A stretch of 64,000 nucleotides of DNA from NCBI GenBank assembly GCA_963818985.1, contig CAWFUJ010000012.1:1-64000 (forward strand), given 5' to 3'. This stretch comes from JAFEDN01 sp963818985. GTDB taxonomy: Bacteria; Pseudomonadota; Gammaproteobacteria; Coxiellales; Coxiellaceae. Positions 57,265-64,000 of this stretch are shown piece after piece; positions within the stretch are counted from its first letter, which is position 1; each line of letters opens with the position of its first letter. The position numbers were made by a program, and so were the translations under genes. The notes below the pieces were generated by a model, which worked only from the letters and a program-made list of their open reading frames with translations, made no database searches and was not told where the DNA came from.

Positions 57265-58488
57265 TCATAATTTAATTATAATATTCTTTGGATATATTTC
57301 TGTTAACGGTGTTTGAGAAAGTTGAACGGTGGCAACAAGAATTCCACCAAAAAGTTTTATGGAGCATACGGTAATTGGGGTTCCCTGTACATGGAGAGTT
57401 TTTAAATCAAGCTCGTGAAAACTAAATTCTTTAGATCGAGCTCTTAGTGTATTGTCTATTAAATCAACTGGATTGGATACCTTAATAAACTGAGAAGCTA
57501 TATTAAATTGTTGAACACGATCTATATGGTGATGCATTATATAATTACGATTTACTTCCTCAGTATTTTTTTCGATCCAATCAAGTGTTTCGTTAATACC
57601 ATATTTCCAAAAAACATATTCCTGATTTTCAATTACTATAGAGTTTGAACACAAATCAGGATAGTTACGTATTAATTTTTTACTCTTAATGTGGCCGGAA
57701 GAAATATAAGAGAAAATCCATTCAGCAATAGGGTTCGATAACGCATTTCGGCCTAGCTGCTTTGCCCCATGAGTCCAGGCAATTTTGAAAAAAAATTTAT
57801 ATAAGGCTTCATCATCAATATTTGATTTTATAGCAAGTTCTTCAGGAGGAATTATAATTGGTGGGTTTTTAGTTTCTTTAGCTTCTATTTTAAAATCTTT
57901 GATATCGAAGGTTGCTCCATTTTTTTTTAGAAAAAGATCAAAAGCAGGGTCTAAGGAAGGGGTTTCGGATAAATTTTTAAGGTAGGGAAGTAAAGCCTGT
58001 TCAAATTTTTTAAACGCTCGGTTCGGCTGTATGAATTCTGAGGTACCAGTTACATTTATAACAGAAAAAGGTAATTTAAGTTTGTGATGCGCTGATTCTC
58101 CATTGCTGGCTTTTACAGTAATTTCAATGGTGTCACTTTGTATATATTGAGGTAATAGAACAACTTTACATTCCCCAGAGGGAAATGTGGTTTGGGCTAC
58201 TTCAAATCCCAAAGATATTGGAATCTTTCTCCTATGAATCGGTTTTTTGGGAAGTTGAATCATAAGTTTTATTTCTTCTACAGGAGGTGATTTCATTACA
58301 CGGTTTTCAAAAGAGTGAGCCATATAATTATTAATAAAACTGCAGGCATTATGGAGAACATAATTTTTATTATATAATCCTTTAGGCACGATATGCTCGT
58401 CGGTATTGTGGTTCATAGGATGTAGACGATTGCAGTAGACACAATGGAAATCTATGAGCTTTTGAGTTTCATTGGTTAAGCTGGACAT
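57265..58488 (-). CDS. HNH-endonuclease-like protein, third gene of a toxin-antitoxin operon
   Basis: 407 residues; AAGG 8 bases before ATG 58488. The N-terminal ~60 residues form an HNH/zinc-finger unit: FHCVYCNRLHPMNHNTDEHI, then VPKGLYNKNYVLHNACSFIN. This gives a CxxC, a DEHI histidine and the following N/C positions expected of HNH_5-like nucleases. The remaining ~340 residues are unassigned alpha/beta sequence. It starts 16 bases after the PIN-toxin gene, so the three genes form one operon. It may be a restriction-type nuclease or a third component of the toxin module. Confidence 0.75.
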   Translation of the reverse strand: MSSLTNETQKLIDFHCVYCNRLHPMNHNTDEHIVPKGLYNKNYVLHNACSFINNYMAHSFENRVMKSPPVEEIKLMIQLPKKPIHRRKIPISLGFEVAQTTFPSGECKVVLLPQYIQSDTIEITVKASNGESAHHKLKLPFSVINVTGTSEFIQPNRAFKKFEQALLPYLKNLSETPSLDPAFDLFLKKNGATFDIKDFKIEAKETKNPPIIIPPEELAIKSNIDDEALYKFFFKIAWTHGAKQLGRNALSNPIAEWIFSYISSGHIKSKKLIRNYPDLCSNSIVIENQEYVFWKYGINETLDWIEKNTEEVNRNYIMHHHIDRVQQFNIASQFIKVSNPVDLIDNTLRARSKEFSFHELDLKTLHVQGTPITVCSIKLFGGILVATVQLSQTPLTEIYPKNIIIKL

Positions 58489-58504
58489 GCTATAACCTTC
58501 ATAG

Positions 58505-59074
58505 CTAAATTAATTCGATAAATTTTTGCAATTTGGTAACGGTTTTTGGCAAAGATTGGCGCTCCAATATTTCTAGGTAAATTTTCTGTTCAATGACAGG
58601 ATTTTTAAGTGTAGCTCGCAATTTTCGAATAGCTGTACAAACAATGCCAGGTTCTATATCGATAAAATAAGAAACGAAATCATCTGGGTGCCAGGCCTCA
58701 ATACCAAACATCTGGGTCGATTTGAAGGGAAAATCTTTTAAATTATAAGTCACTATTATAGAGGCTGAACTAAAAATTGCTGCTGCTAAGATATGATGGT
58801 CATTTGGATCAGGTAATAACAGAGTAGGGATTAGTGCTTCATGCCCTGTCACTAAGCAGTCACGTACATGCATATTCATTAAATCACGTGTTCGTTCTAG
58901 TTGATTTGAGGTTAGGTCAGGCCGGTTGGCAAGAACATTTTTCATCCATTCTTGATGAATAGTGTCTGTCCACTTGGCTTGAAATAAATCTGTAACCGCC
59001 AAGTGCATGAGTAAATCTCGTAATGGCGCAGGATAAAGCACGCAAGAGTCATATACTGCAATTAATCGATCCAT
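58505..59074 (-). CDS. PIN-domain ribonuclease toxin (VapC-like)
   Basis: 189 residues. PIN metal-binding acids: Asp in AVYDSCVLYPAP (D9), Glu in TIHQEWMKN, and Asp in LLPDPNDHHILAAA with the IVTYNLKDFP strand. The family is PIN_3-like and larger than the classic ~135-residue VapC. It starts 5 bases after the antitoxin stop without a strong ribosome site, implying translational coupling so that toxin depends on antitoxin translation. Such toxins cleave tRNA or rRNA. Confidence 0.88.
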   Translation of the reverse strand: MDRLIAVYDSCVLYPAPLRDLLMHLAVTDLFQAKWTDTIHQEWMKNVLANRPDLTSNQLERTRDLMNMHVRDCLVTGHEALIPTLLLPDPNDHHILAAAIFSSASIIVTYNLKDFPFKSTQMFGIEAWHPDDFVSYFIDIEPGIVCTAIRKLRATLKNPVIEQKIYLEILERQSLPKTVTKLQKFIELI

Positions 59075-59079
59075 AAATG

Positions 59080-59544
59080 CTATTCATATCCCATTTTCAA
59101 TTTTTGTGCTTGCTCTGAAAGCTCAGCTAAGGTTTTAAGGCGGGCATCATCAATTTTGATTTTATATGCCAGCACATCTTTTGCCAGTATACGCCGATGA
59201 CTACCTACTTTTCGATAAGGGATTTCACCACTTTCCACCAGGCTAACCATGTGTGGCCGAGAAACGTTCAGCAACTCTGCTGCCTCTTGCGTTGTGAGTT
59301 CGGCGCGAATAGGGATGATGCTGACAGCATTTCCTTCGGCCATTTGTACCAGAATATCGACTAATAAGCGTAAGGCAGTGGCGGGCAGGGTGACTGATTC
59401 TTGAGCTTTTCCTTCTATAAGAATCTGAATACTGGGGTTTTGGGTTGATTTTATCTGGGTAGCCAATATCCGGCTCGATAGTTCAGCCAAGGAAGTATCC
59501 TTTTTAGAAGGAATGATGGTTTTGATAGCTTTAGTATGTGACAT
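59080..59544 (-). CDS. HTH (excisionase-type) antitoxin
   Basis: 154 residues; AGAGG 6 bases before ATG 59544. The C-terminal half contains an excisionase/MerR-like HTH_17: TTQEAAELLNVSRPHMVSLV, GEIPYRKVGSHRRILAKDVL. It is the first gene of the operon, directly before the PIN toxin. This pairing of an HTH_17 protein with a PIN_3 toxin is common. It should neutralise the PIN protein and repress its own promoter at 59578-59607. Confidence 0.85.
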   Translation of the reverse strand: MSHTKAIKTIIPSKKDTSLAELSSRILATQIKSTQNPSIQILIEGKAQESVTLPATALRLLVDILVQMAEGNAVSIIPIRAELTTQEAAELLNVSRPHMVSLVESGEIPYRKVGSHRRILAKDVLAYKIKIDDARLKTLAELSEQAQKLKMGYE

Positions 59545-59577
59545 ATTGAACCTCTGGGTTGGTTTCGTCCTGTGTTA

Positions 59578-59607
59578 ATTATAGCATAAACGAAATAATC
59601 GAAACAA
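59578..59607 (-). promoter_or_regulatory. Promoter of the toxin-antitoxin-HNH operon
   Basis: On the minus strand TTGTTT (59602-59607), 18-base spacer, TATAAT (59578-59583), ~34 bases before the antitoxin ATG. A TTTCG...TTTCG direct repeat in the spacer region may be the operator. Confidence 0.55.
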
Positions 59608-59709
59608 GACTAAAAGAGGTGGATGAGAAAAAGTCGCAGAATTTATCAGTGCCCACCTGACTAAAAATCAGTGGGTCTTATAGAATTTGGCTAAAATAAG
59701 GAGAATTGT

Positions 59710-60305
59710 TCAAAAAATGCCTGCCGTAATTTTGCCGGAATCAAGGGGGTCATGAGGGGTTACGATTTCAGGAGTTTGTAATAATTTTGGACAAAACATG
59801 AAGAGCGTCCAAGTTAATAAATTACATACAAAACAAATGGTTACTGTAAAATCTTTGATTCTTGCCAAGAGGCTCAAACCCACGCCGGATGGTTCTTCAC
59901 CCGTTAGTAGTTTCCAAAATTTTTGACCAATACTTTTTTCAATATTAGATTTTTTGCGGGGGTTGCTTCGGCCATAACTATAGCCAATAATTGCACGATA
60001 TTGTTTGTTATTTTTTCTAAGTCTAGCTCAAGCTCTTCAATTTCCTTATTTTGCCCTTTGGTACTTTGTGCATTAAAAATGTTTTTCCCTGATTTAACCG
60101 CAATTGCGAAATAAGTATGTGCATTTTCAATGGAAATACCTTGTCCAGCTCCGGCGCTTGTAGTAACAGTTCGACCAAGATCATGTACTGATGTTTTTGC
60201 TGCCCATAGTGCTAATGGTTCAAAAAATCAATTTCCAAATATAGTTTCGCCTGAACTTGAAATGAAGGCTGTAAATATCTGCTCTATAAAATCATGCGCG
60301 TCCTC
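59710..60305 (-). pseudogene. Decayed gene with frameshift and nonsense codon
   Basis: Minus-strand coding remnant. The upper part reads TAFISSSGETIFGN, then TGA (60228-60230) where Trp would fit, then FFEPLALWAAKTSVHDLG and onward to VMAEATPAK. Adding one A in the A6 run (59950-59955) continues KSNIEKSIGQKFWKLLTGEE, then a hydrophobic tail (TICFVCNLLTWTLFMF), ending at 59710. It resembles an unknown membrane-associated protein family and is clearly inactive. A 52-codon plus-strand ORF at 60294-60452 beside it has no ribosome site. Confidence 0.5.
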
Positions 60306-60503
60306 TTAGAACCTGTTCAAAGTCTTTTAAGCAATAGTGCTAAAAATGCAAAAACAACCATCTGCAAACTCGTATTCAACTTCCTTGGTCAATCACGAAC
60401 CGACAAAATCCTTGATGCCAAATTTCATTCCTTTGAGCTTCGGCATGATTGAATAAGATCATAAAACAGAATCTGAAATTTGGATCAAAGCAAATTGCAG
60501 ATG

Positions 60504-60890
60504 TCATGTTGAAGTTTTTTCTTCAATTTTTTTTAAACAAAGCTGAGCGAATTGTTCGGCAGTCATTCCCTTGAAAGATAATAAATGGCTGGCATCTTGT
60601 CCATTTTGTAGCACTTATAAGGCCTTTTTTTCATCACCAATTAAAGTTGGCGGGCGCGCCACATAGCCTACATAGCGCCGCTCAAATTCTTTTGCTCAAA
60701 ATGGTTCGTCTTCAATTAACATCGCGCATAGCGCTTGCCAGCCACCCATATCCCAAATCACCGCATGGATTCAGGGGATCATTAAAAATCACTGTACGAT
60801 AGGCTCCGATACCACGAATAGCGCGCAGTACTTTGCTCCAAGCCTGCAGCGCTTGAATTGTAATATTTTATGATTTTGAGTAGGATTCAT
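60504..60890 (-). pseudogene. Decayed phage-type gene (possibly DUF6475)
   Basis: Fragments in two frames spell AWSKVLRAIRGIGAYRTVIF-NDPL, then GW-QALCAMLIEDEPF, stop, AKEFERRYVGYVARPPTLIG, DEKKAL, stop, and SFKGMTAEQFAQLCLKKIEE. The order and the FER-Y-GY motif recall a prophage protein family I believe is DUF6475. At least two frameshifts and two nonsense codons show it is dead. It marks an old phage insertion. Confidence 0.45.
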
Positions 60891-61041
60891 TTCGCAGCCT
60901 CCATTTTAGAAGTCATTTTAGATGAAATCATTTTCAAAACTTGGAAGACTGGTTTTATTTCAATCATATATTTAGGCATTGGCAATTTCTTGAGCTATTG
61001 CCATTGATCCTAGAACTTACAATTAACACAGGAGTAGCGCT

Positions 61042-64000
61042 ATGAGAAGGAACGTATTTAATGGGGAATCTGATTTAGAAGATTCGGTGAATGAAGAAGA
61101 AGCTGCTTATTCAGAGAGTGATGAGGAAGAAGCTGAAATTAGGCCTAGGAAGAGTCTACTAATGCAAGGTTATGAAATGATTGAAACTACACGTAATGTG
61201 CTACCCAATTTTAGCCTTTCCGATCTTACCCAGTTACCAGAAGTTGTAGCAACTGCAGCGATTATGCCTCTGGCTAAAAAATTAGCAGATTTTACGGGAA
61301 TTCCGCAAATAGAAACTTTTGCCCATGTAGGTATTGAGGGGGTATCAGCTTATGTGAATCCGCTAAAATTTTTGACGAGAAAAACGGTAAGCTTAGCTTC
61401 AAGCCGGTTTGCTAAATATGCCAAGAGAAGACTTAATGCTCCTGATGGAACATTATCGGGGGATATCATAGAAATAGTTTCTCGTGAGGCAACATACCAA
61501 ACAGCTCAATATCTTACAACACCAAAACAATCTAATCCATCAGAAGAAAAAGCGGAAAGCTCAGCGAAGCTGTCAAAATACGTTGGTGCAAAAAGAAAGG
61601 CAAGTTCAAGATTATCAAAAACAGGAAAATGGGATCCCAGAAAAATTAAATCTCAATCTAATCGGGAATTAAAGACAAGTTTTTCGGTAGGAGGAAATAG
61701 AAAGATAGCGAATAACATTAAAAAAATTATACGAGAAAATAAACCAATTTTTTTAAATAATAAATCAAAAATATCTAGACCGTCTTTACGAACATCAGGA
61801 AAAATAAACCACCGCATTAAGCCTATTCTCAAATTGAAATCAAACAGTCGAAATGTGAAAGAGGATATTGATTCTATACATACTACTCTGCGCTCGTCCC
61901 TGCTGAAAAGAAAAATTCCAGAAAAAAATATAGAAAATAAAGTCACCCAAGTAAAATTTGAAAATCCTAGAAAAAAACTTCGGTTTTTGGCTAATACTAA
62001 AACTTCATCTGGTAATATTAAGCTCAATGTTCGGAAAGGCTCTACCAAATTAGCTTTAAAAAAAGATACCAGCACACTACACTTAAAATCAGGAAAAATT
62101 TTAAATAACTCTCGCTCCGTGAATATTCAATCCAAAATTCATGGAGGCACAAGGAATTATAAATTATCACGTATTCCTAGGTCTCGATTAAATAAAGAAC
62201 AGGTAGATTTTCCAATTGCAAGATCGACTCGAAGTAAATGCACAAAACTTGGAGTTAAAACTATTGGGCTGAACAATTCAAAATACCTTCGAACTCGCAT
62301 TGACAAAACAATTATGCGACCATCCCAGAATGAAGTTAAAAGATTACCACCTCGATCTAACTCTGTTCAAAAGCAAATTAAAAACTTAAGACAATCAAAT
62401 TGTGATCAAACGACTCATTACTCTTTGCAAAACCCAAAAAATAATTCTAAGTTCACCGCACATTCCGAGCGAATGACGAGAAGTAGGGCCAGATTAGCTA
62501 AATCAAGTGCGCCTGAAAATCAATCTGCATCCAAATCTGAATCCACGGTGTTAACGAACAAAGATAATTATCAAGAAATGAAATCCAAAACTTATAACAA
62601 CCCTCTATTAAATGAAGAACCGGTAGATTTTTCGACTGTAATGTTGACTCGAAGTAAACGGGCAAAACTTGGAACTCAGAGCATTATACTGAGTAATTCA
62701 AGAAAAACTATGGGAACATACCTTAACAAAACAATTGCGCTATCATCTCAGAATGAAGTTAAAAGACCGGCATCTCAATCTAATTCCATTCAAAAGCGAA
62801 TTGAGGATTTTAAGCAACTAAGATGTGATCAAATGGCTAAATTGCGTTCGCGAAATGTGAAAAATAATTCTGAAGTCGCTGCAACTTCTGAGAGATTGAC
62901 GAGAAGTCAGTCTAGATTAGCTAAATCATCTACTACCGAGAATCAATCTGCACCCAAATCTGAATCCGAGGTATTAACAAACAGCGTTAATTCTCAAGAA
63001 ATGAAATCAAACGATATGAATGTAAATGAGACGAATAATAATTCTACTGCTGTAAATCTAAATCTTGTTAGAAAAGACGTGAGAGACGCATTAAAAGTAA
63101 AAGGTAGACAGAAATTTGAAGTGAAAAAAAATGCAAAACTTAATGATACTCAGCCTAACACAATTACACATGAAAATAAGACCTTAGACCAAAATCAACC
63201 TTCCAGCAATCAACCATCATCATCGTTACCCACAACAACACTTTATCAACCTCCTGCCATTAGTGCGAATACATTGATGATGGATGCAGAAAATCTAGCA
63301 ACTGAGCGAGGTGGTCCGGGAAACAAATTTTATATTACTAACGAAGCTACAAAGCTATTAGCTGAGAACCGCTGGGGAAAGGATCCCTCATCGTGGGATC
63401 AAGCTCTTTTTTCTCAATGGGAGGGCGAGATATTTACAGCCCTTGATAAAAGAAGAGGAGGTTTTGAGGATGCAAGCAAAGTGGCTGCGAATATTTTATT
63501 AGAAACTAAGTCTTTAACTGTGGCGCCAACTCTGCTGCAGAAATATCAATCCGGCGAATCATTAACTCCAGAGAATAGCCTTCAATTACGCAGCGTTGAG
63601 CAGCAACAAATCTTTGCAACAACAAATACTCTATTAGTAGACCAAATATTTAATAATAAAGGGTTTACCCCCTTAACTTCTGAAGATAAACATACTATTC
63701 ATGATCTAGTTATAAAGGAATTAGAGGGCCCTAAGCATAAATCAGATGAAAGAATTGTCAAAGGAATTGCCGCTTTTGTCAAAACACATGCACCAGAAGA
63801 ACAGTGGTCAGAGACAATAGACGTTGACCTTTATCAAGCTGAGCAAATCTCACGATCCCTGTCACAAGGCGAATGGAATAATACACCCTCAAGTGAAATA
63901 CGTCCATTGCCAAGAGAACATCAAGCACGGACTAAATTTCTAGAAGATGCTATGACTGAGATATTCGGCCCAAGAGCGCCCATGCTAGAGGGAACTCTAT
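61042..64000 (+). CDS. Large basic repeat protein (3' partial)
   Basis: The frame is open from ATG 61042 (GGAG 7 bases upstream) to the window edge: ~986 codons without a stop. The first ~40 residues are acidic (NEEEAAYSESDEEEAEI). Residues ~50-140 are helical. About 150-700 is extremely Lys/Arg/Ser-rich with two tandem 140-codon units, each containing TRSKxxKLG and a TRSxxRLAKSS motif. From ~735 a globular helical domain begins (ANTLMMDAENLATERGGPGN) and continues off the window. A protein of this charge probably binds nucleic acid or, in a host, chromatin. Function unknown. ORFs on the other frames here are shadows. Confidence 0.75.
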   Translation, partial: MRRNVFNGESDLEDSVNEEEAAYSESDEEEAEIRPRKSLLMQGYEMIETTRNVLPNFSLSDLTQLPEVVATAAIMPLAKKLADFTGIPQIETFAHVGIEGVSAYVNPLKFLTRKTVSLASSRFAKYAKRRLNAPDGTLSGDIIEIVSREATYQTAQYLTTPKQSNPSEEKAESSAKLSKYVGAKRKASSRLSKTGKWDPRKIKSQSNRELKTSFSVGGNRKIANNIKKIIRENKPIFLNNKSKISRPSLRTSGKINHRIKPILKLKSNSRNVKEDIDSIHTTLRSSLLKRKIPEKNIENKVTQVKFENPRKKLRFLANTKTSSGNIKLNVRKGSTKLALKKDTSTLHLKSGKILNNSRSVNIQSKIHGGTRNYKLSRIPRSRLNKEQVDFPIARSTRSKCTKLGVKTIGLNNSKYLRTRIDKTIMRPSQNEVKRLPPRSNSVQKQIKNLRQSNCDQTTHYSLQNPKNNSKFTAHSERMTRSRARLAKSSAPENQSASKSESTVLTNKDNYQEMKSKTYNNPLLNEEPVDFSTVMLTRSKRAKLGTQSIILSNSRKTMGTYLNKTIALSSQNEVKRPASQSNSIQKRIEDFKQLRCDQMAKLRSRNVKNNSEVAATSERLTRSQSRLAKSSTTENQSAPKSESEVLTNSVNSQEMKSNDMNVNETNNNSTAVNLNLVRKDVRDALKVKGRQKFEVKKNAKLNDTQPNTITHENKTLDQNQPSSNQPSSSLPTTTLYQPPAISANTLMMDAENLATERGGPGNKFYITNEATKLLAENRWGKDPSSWDQALFSQWEGEIFTALDKRRGGFEDASKVAANILLETKSLTVAPTLLQKYQSGESLTPENSLQLRSVEQQQIFATTNTLLVDQIFNNKGFTPLTSEDKHTIHDLVIKELEGPKHKSDERIVKGIAAFVKTHAPEEQWSETIDVDLYQAEQISRSLSQGEWNNTPSSEIRPLPREHQARTKFLEDAMTEIFGPRAPMLEGTL
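62188..63010 (+). repeat. Two tandem coding repeats (~420 bp each)
   Basis: Unit 1 is 62188-62607 and unit 2 starts at 62608, exactly 140 codons later. Shared anchors are VDF, TRSK, KLG, QNEVKR, CDQ, ERxTRSxxRLAKSS and ENQSAxKSES. Confidence 0.75.

Noticed and set aside
61653..62075. 140-codon minus-strand ORF
   Set aside because: Shadow of the basic repeat protein, whose frame is open across the entire 3 kb.
1..64000. CRISPR array, rRNA or tRNA genes
   Set aside because: No regularly spaced repeats and no recognisable structural RNA genes were seen on either strand.

Overview
The window is AT-rich and dominated by very long proteins with eukaryote-like or host-interaction-type architectures. 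These include ankyrin, HEAT and TPR repeats, NACHT/STAND ATPases, a TIR domain, a class-3 lipase, a remnant of a Ulp1-like protease, and LuxR regulators without a LuxI. It also carries IS1111-type (IS110 family) and IS6-type insertion sequences. Together this suggests an accessory region of a host-associated, probably intracellular, gammaproteobacterium of the Legionellales/Coxiella/Rickettsiella kind. That placement is inference from gene content; no rRNA, tRNA or housekeeping marker is present to prove it.

Layout. 1-0.8 kb: the end of a sensor kinase and its response regulator. 1-18.5 kb: a small unknown gene, an adenosine-deaminase-like/TPR protein, and a giant HEAT-SecA-like motor gene. 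The giant gene appears as four ORFs but reads as one ~13.3 kb gene once three single-base frameshifts are repaired. 18.5-19.4 kb: a divergent LuxR regulator with a perfect 9+9 bp palindrome in the shared promoter region. 19.5-31 kb: a multi-spanning membrane protein, a large lipase/membrane protein, and several small effector-like genes, many broken and some bracketed by short direct repeats. 31-35.3 kb: an ankyrin ORF and a NACHT ORF lying in one reading frame, separated by a single TGA. 35.6-37.5 kb: a coiled-coil protein with tandem glycogen-binding-like domains and a truncated LuxR paralogue. 37.8-48.1 kb: a two-gene cassette made of a 2,317-residue TIR-NACHT-repeat protein and a partner with a NACHT-like region lacking the Walker A motif. 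An identical 65 bp hairpin-bearing direct repeat lies on each side of this cassette.

48.6-53.6 kb: a tyrosine-recombinase island with a small unknown protein, an integrase, a region of repeated GCACATAA motifs, a membrane-anchored unknown, a coiled-coil protein and a frameshifted Nudix hydrolase. 53.6-57.2 kb: a 3.6 kb palindromic composite in which two identical IS1111-like elements sit in opposite orientation on the two ends of one IS6-like element. 57.2-59.6 kb: an operon of an HTH antitoxin, a PIN toxin and an HNH protein. 59.7-61 kb: decayed genes, one of them phage-like. 61-64 kb: a highly basic repeat protein that runs off the window.

The strongest candidate for an undescribed system is the TIR-NACHT plus pseudo-NACHT cassette at 37.8-48.1 kb. 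It could be an anti-phage or abortive-infection NLR system, or an effector pair. Next are the ANK-TGA-NACHT gene and the SecA-HEAT giant. Many genes are broken by one-base changes in short homopolymers, and several also carry in-frame stops. Genuine erosion is likely, but sequencing error in A/T or G runs cannot be excluded from the sequence alone.
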